From Druceiella hillmani (lineage: Eukaryota > Arthropoda > Insecta > Lepidoptera > Hepialidae): DNA of 64,000 bases. Positions 46,777 through 57,976 of this stretch are shown one piece after another; position 1 is the first letter of the stretch; every line of letters starts with the position of its first letter. The stretch covers positions 11,661,501 through 11,725,500 of the forward strand of contig JAYKKI010000006.1 of the NCBI GenBank assembly GCA_039881145.1. The letters are read 5' to 3'. The translations under genes and the position numbers were made by a program. A model generated the notes under the pieces. It was not told the origin of the DNA and did no database searches. It saw nothing but the letters and a program-made list of their open reading frames with translations.

Positions 46777-48743
46777 ATGTCTCGACGAAAACGGACTTCA
46801 GATCGAAGTCTCTGGTCCATTACCGATCTTGAAAATGCAAGACAGCGTGTTAATGGCGGCGAATCAATAAGGATCGTAGCCCGTTTGCTAGAACTTAATG
46901 AAGCCACTCTTCGTAAGAGACTTAAAAGAGCTACACCAGCTACGTCTCTCGGGGGATATGACACTACTTTTTCACCGGAGATGGAGCAAGAACTATGTGA
47001 CTATATAAAAAAAATTGATGGAATGTTTTATGGGCTAACTCCAAAAGGACTTAGGTAACTTGCATTTCAATTTGCAGAAAAAAACAACATATCGCATCGT
47101 TTTAATGCAGAGAAAATACGAAAACCTCGTAGCCACTCTTTACCAGCCATTTTCTGGTAAAGAGTGGCTACGAGGTTTTCGTAAAATATATCCAGATTTG
47201 TCTTTGAGGCAACCTACATCAACGAGTATTGCTCGAGCCATAGGCTTTAACAAGCCTCAATGCGACCGTTTCTTTAAAAATCTGTCTGACCTCATGGATG
47301 TCTACAATTTCCCGCCCCATGCTATATTTAATATGGACCAAACATGGATATCTACAGTTCCTAATAAACCACCGAAAATAATATCTACCAAAGGCAAACG
47401 TTGTGTGAATAAGAATTTCAAGCGCTGAAAGAGGAACCAACCTGACTGTAGAGTGTGCGATGAGCGCTAGTGGATACTATGTTCCACCGGCCTTCATATA
47501 CGCTCGAAAAAGAATGAAAGCTGAACTTTTGGATGGCGCTCCACCTTCTGCCATTGGCATGATATCTGATTCCAGTTTCATTAACAGTGACATCTTTCCG
47601 GAGTGGCTCTCCCATTTTAAAGATCATGTAAAACCATCTGCCGAAAATCCTGTTCTACTCATTTTGGATAATCATACGTTACATTACTCTTTAAAGGCTG
47701 TGAACTTTTTCCGTGACAATCACATACATGCATTAACATTACCTCCTCATAGCAGCCGCCGAACTCAGCCCTTGGATCGCTGTTTTTTCAATAGTTTAAA
47801 AAAATTCTACGCCAGCGAATGTGAAATATGACACAAAAATCACACAGGTCGCGCTATTACACCTTATCAACTAGCCTCCATACATACACCTGCCTATTTT
47901 AAGGCTGCTACTTTGACAAATGCTGTGGAAGGCTTAAAGGTTACAGGCATATATCCCTACAATACTAATGTATTTAAGGAAGAAGATTTTTTAGGCAATG
48001 AAGTGACTGATCGACCACAACCTGACATGGTTTCTACTGCACCACCCACGCCATTGCCAGCTCCAAATCCTAATGGTGTTACAATCAATGATTTCAGCTA
48101 CATTTGTAATGTAGCTGAAAACATCGAAAATGCATCGACAACGTTGCCTCCTATACCAACTATGTATACTTCTCCAACAACGCCGAAAACACCAGAAAAA
48201 TCGATGGAGATTCTTGATCCATCTGTTGAGATTGCAGATCCATCTATAGAGATTGCTAGTCCATCTGCTGAGATTGCTGGTCCATCTGCTGAGATTGCTG
48301 GTCCATCTGTTGATATTGCGTCAACATCAAGATCGCATATATCGGTTTTTGAAGTAGTTCCATTACCTCACGTCGAAAGTGTCCATAGATCTACAAGGAA
48401 GAAGAAAAGATCTGATATAATTAGTAGCTCTCCATATAAACAGGAGTTGGAGAAAGTGATACAAGAGAAGAATAAACCAAAAAGAGTAAGATTGAATACA
48501 CTGCTTCCAAATCCTAAACCAAAAAAGACTGCTGATAAGACACTAAAGAAGACGAAAAATACCAAAAAGAAGACGAAAGTAACAAAAAGTAAACCAAATA
48601 TAATTTATACTTGTGGAGGATGTCAAGAAGTATACAAAGAAGAAGACTGGATTCAATGTGCGAAGTGTAAAACTTGGTGGCATGAAATATGCACCGCTTA
48701 TGCAGGGTTTGGTGACTTTATTTGTGATTTATGTGTTGATTAA
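46777..48743 (+). pseudogene. pogo-type DDE transposase with C-terminal PHD finger
   Basis: The start MSRRKRTSD follows a good acceptor (TTCTATTTCAG), implying an intron in the 5' leader. Order: Pipsqueak-type HTH (W-S-I-T-D-L, then VNGGESIRIVARLLELNEATLRKRL in two parts), CENP-B-like region (KEWLRGFRK), and a DDE_1 core with first Asp in NMDQTWIST and second in LLILDNHT. The family's third acidic residue is in TQPLDRCFF. A linker of seven-residue E-I-A-x-P-S repeats follows (48208-48330), then a Lys-rich stretch. A complete PHD-type finger closes the protein (C-x2-C, C-x2-C, H-x2-C, C-x2-C; 48612-48735). Faults: TAA at 47056-47058, an inserted palindrome that shifts frame (47117-47183), a one-base shift near 47405, and TGA at 47829-47831. 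PHD fingers read histone H3 tails, so chromatin-guided insertion is a reasonable inference. Confidence 0.85.
47117..47183. repeat. perfect 30-bp palindrome inside a transposase frame
   Basis: Bases 47117-47146 are a perfect inverted copy of 47154-47183, with a 7-base loop. The right arm is genuine coding sequence (G-K-E-W-L-R-G-F-R). The left arm is therefore its antisense copy, inserted between FNAEK and GKEWLR. The insertion is not a multiple of three, so it breaks the frame. Confidence 0.92.
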
Positions 48744-49741
48744 CATACCCACTACTCTTATCGACCCCCGTGCGTATACTTATACACCTGTGTGTGTAAG
48801 AGTTCGCAAATACCAATTTTTTATTTTTACCTAATATCCCAAAATTATATTTAATTAAGATGTTGTTACTCATAATATAATTATGTTATTAGATTATTAT
48901 TCAATTAAAATAAGAACTGATTAGAGTAATCAATTTATTTTTTTTCTTTTAACCTTATAAAGCTTAAGTGCGTACTCCTATACCACCTTACCCTATGGCC
49001 GACACACTTTCTAATATATGAAATGTGGAATCTTCAAACAGTTCTGATACGGGTAACTCAGAATGTGAAAAACATGTTTTATACACTATGTGCAAGAGGC
49101 TGCTCTTCCATATCATATTTCTTTCAGCCCAATTGTTATTATGTTTGTCTAAAGAATGTTATTTTTATAATGTTATTTTTTCAAATATTTTATCCGAAGA
49201 AACAAAATATATTCCGCGAAATATAATGATTTCTTTAAAATAAAATTAAATAAGTTTGGCCATAAGTTCTGCCACTAAAATCATAATTCTGACAGTTCCG
49301 GCTATAGACTCTGTACTGAAATCATTTTTTCCACTTTCTGCCGATGCACAGTTGAATCTACTTATTCCGTTTAGCAAAAAAAAACTGTAATCAGTTTCAA
49401 AGCATTATTGACTGTAAAAATTCTAGAAGACCAACTGTCACTATTGTCTCGTAAACATTAATGTTGAAAAATCAAAAGTGTTTGACCCTGTAAATGCGGA
49501 TATTTTTAGTCGAATGGGAACCACGTCGCTCGGTTAAGTGACATTATTTTTAACAGTTATAAATTATTGTTTAAAAAGGGTTTTATTTACTTTCTGCAAA
49601 AAGGAAGTAAAGAGCATTAAAAAATCTAAAAAAAATTAATTGAATCGAACCACTACATATCACCGCAAATACAACGGGCTCGTGTACATAAGTAAGACAT
49701 TTTCTTAGTTCATAAAAAGCTGGGATCCTACATAAAATAAC

Positions 49742-50157
49742 TTGCCCACGTACACCCGAACAAAACAGAGTGGTGGAACAAATGAACAGGACACTGGTTG
49801 AAAAATCACAGTGCTTATACTCGACGCCAATCTTTCAAAACAGTATTGGGTTGAAGCAATGTATACGGCCGCCAATCTCGCTAATAGAATTTTAACACGA
49901 ACGCTAGAATATAGAATTCCGGAAGAGGTATGGTCACGAATGGAACCAGACCTCAGTTAATTGAAAGTATTTGGTTGTGAAGCAATGACCCATCCTCCAG
50001 AAAAAAAGGTGAGGAAATTGGATCATTTTGAAAATACAAAATGGTGCCGATTTATAATACCCAACGCAAGAAAAATAATAAAAAGTAGATACGACGTGTT
50101 TCTGAAACCCACCGTTAGAAGAAACCTTTTTCCAGTGAACTTCACGGAATCATAATG
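49742..50157 (+). pseudogene. Ty1/Copia integrase fragment
   Basis: Frames on the plus strand recall the end of a Copia integrase core and its C-terminal part: CPRTPEQN-x-VVEQMNRTLVEK, then an A-N-L-A-N-R-I-L-T-R-T block, EVWSRMEPD, LKVFGCEAMTH, KVRKLDHF and finally ARKIIKSR-DVF. The blocks lie in two or three frames with stops, and the sequence is cut off before the reverse transcriptase. No LTR or tRNA primer site was seen. It is an old fragment, truncated on the right by the TA array at 50403. Confidence 0.75.
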
Positions 50158-50402
50158 CAAGTCTTGCCGTTCGGTAGTCTCCAGAAACACATTACAGTCA
50201 ACAGACATAGTTGTGGACTGCAAGTCTGGCAAGGAAATATATCTCTACCCAGTAACAAAGAGACAGGTTCCACAGTTTGGGTTTTAAATTTTGCTATGGA
50301 AATTGAAATATTGAACAATGTTTTGAAGAAGTCAAAGTGTTTGACGCCAATCTTTGTGTGTGCGAGCGTGCGTGCGTGCGTGTGTGCATGCGTGAGTGAT
50401 AT

Positions 50403-50404
50403 AC

Positions 50405-50478
<74 letters not shown>

Positions 50479-50504
50479 ATGTATATGTATATGTATATAT
50501 ATAT

Positions 50505-50582
<78 letters not shown>
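50403..50582. repeat. long (TA)n array with TG/CA variants
   Basis: About 180 bases of TA repeats with interspersed GTATATGTA/TACATATA units, preceded by a GTGCGTGCGTG tract. It produces long Tyr-Ile artefact frames on both strands. It borders the left end of the Tigger element. Confidence 0.95.
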
Positions 50583-50584
<2 letters not shown>

Positions 50585-52555
50585 GGTCGACTCTCGTTAT
50601 TTCAAACCTGCGATAATTCGAACCTCTCTATAATTCAAAGTTATCACGAGTTTCCTAGAAAATCTCTTTATATTTCGAACTAAATCTTTTATACACTTGG
50701 TAATAAGAACGAAAAAATCATTGCTACGTAACAAAACGACGCGTTAATTCGAACTCCTCGGTGCCAGACACTCGACAATTCAAAGTTGATTCAAAGAGAC
50801 CGAAAGATTGCCGAACTAGCAGAGGTAAGTACATTTCGAGACAAGTTCAAACATGTATCATAGTACACGAGCCTTTGTTTTTGTTATGATTAGTTTGACA
50901 CACACTTCCGCACGAATTGGTTTGTTTACTTAAGTTTCAGTACTCTTTCGTTACTCTTTCGTTGGTTGTATACAGATCGAAAGTTTGTGTTAGTTATGAG
51001 TCCTAAAAAATATAAATGCTTGACGATTGCTGATAAGAAGTTAATCGAAAAAGTCGAGGGAGGTGAGAAGAAAAGTGATGTTGCAAAAGAATTTAAATTT
51101 CCTCTGAGTACTCTCTCAACCAAAATAAAGCACAAGGAGAAAATTTCTGCTGCTCAAACTGCTGGAGTACGGAAAAGAACTACTAAAGGTGAATTTCCTC
51201 GTCTGGAAGAAAGCCTGGTCATTTGGCTAAGACAGTGTAGAGGACAAAAAGTGTCTATTAGCGGAAACTTGTTAATGGAGAAAGCAAAAGAATTCGCGTC
51301 TACTCTAAACATCAAAAACTTTGCGGCAAGTGAAGGGTGGCTTACAAATTTCAAGAAGAGAAATGGAGTTGTGTTTAAAAAAGTTTGTGGGGAAAGTGGA
51401 AGTGTGAATGATGCAGTTTGTTTAGATTGGCATGGTAAATTGAAGACTTTGATTGAAAACTATGATGCCCGAAACATTTTTAATACTGATGAAACTGGTC
51501 TATTTTTTAAATGTTTACCGGACAAGACGCTAACTTTTAAAGATCAAAAATGTCATGGAGGAAAGCACAGTAAAGAGAGGTTGACAGTTTTACTTGCAGT
51601 AAATATGGACGAATCGGAAAAACTTAAACCCTTAGTGATAGGAAAAGCAATGAACTTTTTAATAATTGGCTTTTAACAGTTAATGGGGATATGAAACGAC
51701 AAAAGTGGAAAATTTTACTATTTTTAGATAATTGTACTGTCCACAACAGTCCTCCTACATGGTCTAACGTAGAACTTTACTTCTTTCCGCCGAATACAGC
51801 TTCCAAATTGCAACCATTGGACCAAGGAATCATCCATAATTTTAAGACGTTCTATCGCAAAGAAATTGTTAAGATCATTTTAGAATCTCTCGACGAGCAG
51901 CTAACTGCGAATATCACGGTTCTGACAGCTGTTTTACTGATTGACAAGGCATGGAGAGCTGTAATACCCCTAACGATTCTCAACTGCTTCAAAAAATCCA
52001 GTTTCGTAAAAGAAGATCAGATAAATGTTCCAATAATTTTGGATGATGAAGAACCAGCAATAGAACCACTAGTCGGCATCAGCGGTGTGAATTTTTCTGA
52101 CTTCGTTCAAGTGGATGAAGATGTTGCTTTCTCAGGTTCACTAACCGATGATGAAATTTTATCTGCGACAGATACGAATGAAAAAAAGCAACGACGAAGA
52201 TGAGGACGATACATCAGAATCTTTGGCATAGGTGCCAGTTAAGGAAGCGAGAGCCTCATTCGATACCTTACAAAGCTTCTGTCTACAAAACGAAAATGTT
52301 GAAAAAACATTTCAGGCACTTTTTCTCTTAAAAAAAGTTATTGAGCAGTCTGAGCAGCAGCAATGTACTTTGAAGCAAACCAATATAACAGAGTTCTTTC
52401 GAAACATTAATTAGTTCGCATTATGAATATGTACACGTACTCGTATCTTAAACAATTACAAAAAATATTTCTTTTCTCTCAAAAATTTCGAACCATTTGA
52501 TACAAACACTCGATAATTCGTAATATTTTAAGAGTACCTCGAGTTTCGAATTAAC

Positions 52556-52558
<3 letters not shown>
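50583..52558 (+). mobile_element. Tigger element inserted in a TA array
   Basis: The left end CGGTCGACTCTCGTTAT-TCAAA matches the usual Tigger terminus style. The right end is its complement TTCGAATTAACGAGA, which lacks the outer GTCGACCG and runs straight into TATATA (52559-52609). Both sides are TA microsatellite, consistent with insertion at a TA target inside an array. Further copies of GATAATTCGAA-like subterminal motifs occur at both ends. The encoded transposase is broken. Confidence 0.75.
50996..52414 (+). pseudogene. Tigger-like (CENP-B-type) transposase
   Basis: The start MSPKKYKCLTIADKK is typical of Tigger proteins. The order is a CENP-B N-terminal HTH (EKVEGGEKKSDVAKEF, LSTLSTKIK), a CENP-B-type second HTH (ASEGWLTNFKKRNGV), and a DDE_1 domain with NTDETGLFFK, then LLFLDNCTVHN and the Asp of QPLDQGII. 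A conserved C-terminal tail follows (ITEFFRNIN, ending 52414). Faults: about 35-40 residues are missing with a frame change near 51655-51665, a frame slip in the A run near 52182, and TAG at about 52230. Without the deletion the length would fit the family (about 500 residues). It is a dead copy. Confidence 0.85.

Positions 52559-52609
<51 letters not shown>
52559..52609. repeat. (TA)n microsatellite
   Basis: About 25 TA units joined directly to the truncated right end of the Tigger element. Confidence 0.95.
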
Positions 52610-52611
<2 letters not shown>

Positions 52612-53579
52612 TATATTGCTATATTTGACGGGAAGAGATAATTCTTGCGTCAATAAGACCACTAGTGTTTGCGGGTTAAATAAAAATATCAGTTTAACGA
52701 AATGTGACCACCAATAAATAATCAACCATCTTTTGATCGAATCACAAGAAGCAAGTGGAATGCAAAGCTGGCGACTGATAAAAATGTTTTTTTTTAATAT
52801 AATCACTACTTAAAGCAGTAAAATGTAGCAATCATACGAAAAATCTGAAAAAAAAAAATTTTATATACCAACATTTATAATTCAGTGAACCGACACCGTC
52901 ATCTTGCGACTCTGCGATACTCTAGTATAGACAATACGACACCCAGTTACTGACCCATTCCCTTTCTCTCGAATCCAAGGCTTCGTCGGAACTCGATAAT
53001 CGTATAAGGACCATTTTTCATGGCACAATTTCTACACGACACAATTTTTTTCATGCGTCGGGGAAAAACCGGCAATCCTTCAGGCGAGACGTTTTGTACA
53101 TAATACGATTTATATCTAGTCAGCCAGAGGTGCGGACTCTATTCGCTCGTTTCCGTCGGTTGCGCATGCGCGTTGGTAATATGTTGAGTATTAAAAAGAG
53201 AAAATATATAATTGCGTCGTATATGTATAAAAAATTAAAAAGACAGTAATAAATTAAAAATAAAGTATTGGGTGCATCCCATCTTAGCAAAAAGAATAGA
53301 ATTTGGCGTCTTTCATACTCTCATTCAGAACCAACTAATGAAAGGTAACAAATAATTTGAGAAATATTTTCAATGACAAAAGAGTCATTAAATATAATAT
53401 TAATTATTTCATACATTAAACTTAAACATGGAGATATGCATTAAACTTATCATACATTAAACTTAAACATGCGAATATGCGCACTAGCATATTTTTTGAT
53501 GAACGACTGGCTTTAACTTTATGATAAATGAAAAAAAATTTGTTTGTCAAAACTATTGATTATATCAATGTAGATAAGG
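52610..53579. other. no gene recognised
   Basis: Bases 52880-53180 are GC-richer than average but have no recognisable frame or repeat match in the window. The rest is AT-rich. Near 53400-53470 a short direct duplication (CATTAAACTTAAACATG) is present. Confidence 0.45.
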
Positions 53580-53587
53580 TAAACATT

Positions 53588-53739
53588 GAATATATTTGGC
53601 GTTAATTTTGTAGACATTCATTGTTCACAATTAAACGAAACTACGTGATGTAGTATTATTTCTACTTTCTTTAATTTCTTTACCAAGACCTAGGTTTCGT
53701 TGTATTACAACATTTTCAGGTCGCTATTAGCAAAGAAGA
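53588..53739 (+). mobile_element. fold-back repeat family, single-arm copy D
   Basis: It has the same head (GAATATATTTGGCGTTAATT onwards) and left arm (CACAATTAAACGAAACTACG onwards) as copies A-C. It stops at the position where the others turn round, with CTATTAGCAAAGA. The 8-bp direct repeat TAAACATT flanks it (53580-53587 and 53740-53747), so this half-length form seems to be a complete insertion rather than a truncation. It may represent the basic unit from which the palindromic forms are built. Confidence 0.65.
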
Positions 53740-53749
53740 TAAACATTAT

Positions 53750-54700
53750 TAACTAATCATTTATCACAATAAATATTCAAACATTAAAATCAAATTCATC
53801 AACTGCAGAAAATACTGATTCGTTGCTTTCTGTGATATAGAAGGTCTCCGACTCAAGTCATGCGAAGTTCAACTGTTCATCCGCAAGAACGATTTGTAAT
53901 CATTTTCCCGAGGTTGATGGTAGACTTGTATTGCATTCACTGGATCGTGCTTCATCTCCTTTATGGTAACCGTAGGTACCAACACTAGACTATTGAATAT
54001 TGGTGTGTGTTATTGAAATATTTTATAGTGTCTTTGTTTGATGTATTTTTACATCATCGGTGAATAAATCAACTGTAGATGAATTACCATTAAAAAAGTT
54101 CATAATAACACTATCGTCTGCTTTGTGGGTAGCATCCAAGAAGTTATGAGCTTTATGTCAACTTCTCTGATCTCCGTTATTTGTTTTCTTTTTCAGAATC
54201 TAATTCTGATTTTTTTTTGGTGGATGCACTATAAATATCACTACTTCTAGGCGGATCCACATTAAATGTGGTTCTACGCTGATGAGCATTTTTAAGGAAC
54301 TACATTTACTCTTAAAACACGTATTTTTTTATTATTTGCGCTTCCGAGCCAGGCCTGTACTCATTAACTTTTCTCGTGTATCTTATCCTGCTGTCTATCA
54401 TGTTAGCCCATTTTATTAGTACTAGTTTACTTGTATGCAAAAAACTATATATTTAATATCATTTCTGTTTTTAATTTATCCAAGGACCACCCGCTGATTT
54501 CCATTTGATAGTAACTAAATTGCCGACCAGTTTTGCTAAAACTTTGTCATATTTTTAATCGAGGGTTAGTTCAATATTAAATTAAAGTTAATAAGTTATT
54601 TTAATAAATATTTTCACAGATTATTTAATTATTTTACTATTACCTGCACGTCTTTTAAATATAAATCCGGACTCAATAACTTTTTTATTTCGTTTTTCTG
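53750..54700. other. no gene recognised
   Basis: AT-rich spacer before the second pogo relic. It may contain the eroded 5' half of that element, but no coding motif could be read. Confidence 0.4.
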
Positions 54701-54718
54701 GAACGATCGTAATGTCAT

Positions 54719-55790
54719 CTAAGCGGGTAAATTCAAAGTGAAATATTCGTTCACTGGTTAGATCACTTCATCAGCACTGTCAAAACAACTCAGGATGATC
54801 CAGTCTTGTTGATTCTAGACGGGCATGCCACTCAGACTAAGAATATAACACTAATTGAAAATGTAGAGATAACCATATCATGATTTTGAGTACGCAGTAC
54901 GAGTTTCGCATTGTACACATAAACTATAACCGTCAGACATTACTTTTAATGGCCCCTTGAGCACTTACTATAGTCAAGAGGTAAACCTATGAGATATCAC
55001 TCAGGACGACGTGTCACACAATTTCAATTAGGACAACTATTCAGCAAAGCATATTGCAGAGCAGCAAGATGGAAAATTCAGTATCTGGCTTTCAAAAGAC
55101 CGGAATTTATCCGACTAACCCCGATCCTTACGGATGCCGATTTTGCCGCATCAGAAACTACGGAGATGGAAATTGACAATATTCCTCCTGTTGAAACTGA
55201 AAATTTACGCCGTCATTTCACCGGACGCTACATTAATACCTAATGAAATTACTTTGTCGCATTCACCTACAAGGATATTTTGTAGGTGAATGCGACAAAG
55301 TAATTTTGTCTGCGCCGTTACCTGAAAGACTGATGAACGTACACTACCGTTTTCATCGCCAAGTGGCAGTACTGCTAAACCGTCGTCATCACTATATTTT
55401 TCTCAATTGGAACTAATGCCAGGAACGAGTACATCATTCCAAGATCAGATAACTAAGTTTCGTAAAATTACGAATCGAAATAGGGCCGATAAAATAAATG
55501 AAAAAACCGCATTTACCGCAAGAATTAATATTCAAAATAAAAAAGAGCAGCCTAACAAAAAGTAAAACAGAAAAAACCAATGATAAAGATAAAAGTAAAG
55601 AAAAATCAACTAAGAAATTCAATAATAAACAAAGTGATATTTGTATTTACTGAATCTTATGGTGAAACTAAGCTTGATGAAGAGTGGGTCCGATGCAGAG
55701 TATGTTCTTTTTGGCCTCATGTCAGCTGCACAGGATGGGATAGGTATGATCTTGACCAGTTTCGTTGTTTATAATGTTAATTATAAATAT
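54719..55790 (+). pseudogene. second pogo-type transposase relic with PHD-like end
   Basis: The 3' half of a transposase. About 54719-54880 encodes IQSEIFVHWLDHF and LLILDGHATQT (second catalytic Asp), with one internal TAA. About 54890-54985 is a damaged copy of the HC-HKL-P-D / GPLSTYYSQEVN segment. The next frame (54989-55243) encodes GRRVTQFQLGQLFSKAY and LTDADFAASETTE, typical of this transposase group. After the palindrome at 55246-55306 come a Lys-rich region and a PHD-like finger (W-V-R-C-R-V-C, H-V-S-C, F-R-C; about 55680-55775). The first Cys pair of the finger lies in another frame with TGA in place of the second Cys. The N-terminal HTH and first Asp are absent. Confidence 0.7.
55246..55306. 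repeat. perfect 27-bp palindrome in the pogo relic
   Basis: Bases 55246-55272 are inverted without mismatch at 55280-55306, around a 7-base loop. As in the element at 46296, it lies within former transposase coding sequence: the right arm leads into VILSAPLPERL. Confidence 0.9.
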
Positions 55791-55799
55791 TTTGCCAAA

Positions 55800-57265
55800 A
55801 AGTTATCGATACCCGGTTTTGACCCAATGACTACCTGATTTTATCGATTGGTCAGGGTAAAGCCGTAAAAATTTGAGGTTTGGGATTTTTTTATTTAAGG
55901 AAAAGTATTGATAAAAACTGAAATTGTAACTATGAGAATAAAGGCTAATCTAAATTAATCTGGTTTTATTTCATACCCATAACTCATAATTTTGAATCCA
56001 GAAGCCTACAACGTTAAGGTCCTGGTTCTACCCTAGTCTCCCCTAACTATGTTTCATAAAGCTTTGTTTTATATAAATATCTATTATAACAGTTATAATA
56101 ATAAGCTAAGGATTAGCTGGTCCGCCGGTTAACATAGAATTGAAATTGTGGCCCGCCCTCCTCCAAAATTACTTGGGCAGCCTTGTTTAATTAAATTAAT
56201 TTATCAATAAGGAAGGAATATCGTGTTTGTGCATTAGTGTATCTACGTAATAGATACATACATAGTGGATGTATCTTACTCGCACAAGAGTGAGGTGATG
56301 AGCCGTCTCCCGCACGACAACGCTCGGCGAGAGCGGACGTATTCCCACATAGTGCTTGATGTGGTAAGTGAGCCAGTGAACTATATACATTATAAAACAC
56401 AAGGTATCCTACAATGTAGGACTTAATTAATGTTTTAAGTTCATGTATTTCGTACTAACTTTTGCTAAATCACTTACCAATCATTTATACAGCAATTAAT
56501 TTTAGTTAAAAATAAGAAAAACTCAAATTATTTGGTTTTAAATTTTATGATTATTCAAGTTATTAATATGTTTAAAACTCTATTAAAATTAAAATAACAA
56601 ATGACTGACAATAATTGTTAATATCATATTGTGTTCCAAAGTCACTTTAACAAATTATAATGTCAACTTGTGAAAACATGACACTTTATGCTACACAAAT
56701 TTGCTAAATATGCCTATTATTTTGCTAAATAATTATTATTTTGTTTATATTTTTTAGTTTATTTAATTTATTTTGTTTAAATTATTATTTTGCAACATAA
56801 TTTTACTAAATATATATTTATTATTGTTTATCTCACGTTTTCTTTTAGAAAATTATAATGTTAATTTATAGAATATGACAATAAATATTGTTAATTATTA
56901 TTGTTTCTACTTTAATTAATAAAAAGGTTGTTTTTATTTTGTATTTCATTTTAGTACAAACGCGTTTAAGTCCCTTGGTGTGAACTCGGTGGTCCATTCA
57001 AGGCGACGGTGGTCCAAAGAAAGCAATTCCCTCAATGGATGGTTTTTTTAGTACATTTCTGAAACCGTTAGACTTTGTCAATAAACAGTTTATCATTAAT
57101 ATACCAAAAAAGCATCATAAATCAACAATTCATTTTGTTTTATCGTGAGTATTTTATGTGATATGATAGCATAAAGTTAAGTAGTTCAATCATAGCAACA
57201 TTATCTTATATTTGTAAGCAATTATAGTTAAATACATACTTTTGACTATCTGCGGAACGCGATGT
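55800..57265. other. no gene recognised
   Basis: Mostly very AT-rich. Bases 56260-56370 are GC-richer and open in two overlapping minus-strand frames, without any recognisable domain. Confidence 0.45.
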
Positions 57266-57269
57266 TTAA

Positions 57270-57976
57270 TCCTCTGACGTGGTAGTCTGACAGACACCGC
57301 AAAATGGAAAAACGTACAATAGTTATTTTTTAAATTGCCGCGTTCTCAGTACCTTAGTAGTGCATACTCGGCGTCGCATGGAAATACGTACAATCGTTAT
57401 TTTTTAAATTGTAACTGCCGCGTTCTCAGTAACTTAGTAGCGCATACTCGGCGTCGCATGGAAATACGTACAATTCTTATTTTTTAAATTGTAACTGCCG
57501 CGTTCTCAGTAACTTAGTAGCGCATACTCGGCGTCACATGGAAATACGTACAATTCTTATTTTTTTAATTGTAACTGCCGCGTTCTCAGTAACTTAGTAG
57601 CGCATACTCGGCGTCGCATGGAAATACGTGCAATCGTTATTTTTTAAATTGTAACTGCCGCATTCTCAGTAACTTAGTAGCGCATACTCGGCGTCGCATG
57701 GAAATACGTACAATCGTTATTTTTTAAATTGTAACTGCCGCGTTCTCAGTAACTTAGTAGCGCATACTCGGCGTCGCATGGAAATACGTGCAATCGTTAT
57801 TTTTTAAATTGTAACTGCCGCATTCTCAGTAACTTAGTAGCGCATACTCGGCGTCGCATGGAAATACGTACAATCGTTATTTTTTAAATTGTAACTGCCG
57901 CGTTCTCAGTAACTTAGTAGCGCATACTCGGCGTCGCTCTGTGATTGTAGATATCCACAAGTCAACCACGTCAGCG
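57270..57976. mobile_element. TTAA-flanked MITE carrying a minisatellite
   Basis: Inverted ends sharing CTGACGTGGT lie just inside TTAA on both sides (57266-57269 and 57977-57980). TTAA is the piggyBac target duplication, although Kolobok elements also use it. The inner 650 bases are almost entirely a tandem array of an 80-bp unit (57294-57940). It has no coding capacity. Assignment to piggyBac is inference from TTAA; the first bases of the ends do not exactly fit the usual piggyBac CCYT start. Confidence 0.55.
57294..57940 (+). repeat. 80-bp minisatellite, about eight copies
   Basis: GCGTCGCATG recurs at 57371, 57451, 57531 (GCGTCACATG), 57611, 57691, 57771 and 57851, exactly 80 bases apart, and ends as GCGTCGCTCT at 57931. 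Units differ by one to three bases. The first unit is more diverged and lacks about four bases of the TTGTAACTG stretch. Each unit contains CCGCGTTCTCAGTAACTTAG and a T6-A3-TT tract. Confidence 0.95.

Larger units (their letters stand above)
46296..48993 (+). mobile_element. pogo/Tigger element with PHD finger, 2698 bp
   Basis: The terminal inverted repeat starts GGGTAAGGTG at both ends and is flanked by TA (46294-46295 and 48994-48995), the target duplication of the Tc1/mariner/pogo superfamily. Secondary similarity between TACGCGGACG/GAGTAC near the left end and AGGAGTACGC near the right extends the TIRs. It contains one degenerate transposase gene (46777-48743). Confidence 0.85.

Noticed and set aside
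50142..50683. Long overlapping frames on both strands through the TA array
   Set aside because: They are strings of Tyr and Ile produced by TATATA in every frame; there is no biological coding signal.
57294..57940. CRISPR-like array
   Set aside because: The 80-bp units are contiguous and nearly identical, with no unique spacers. It is a eukaryotic minisatellite.
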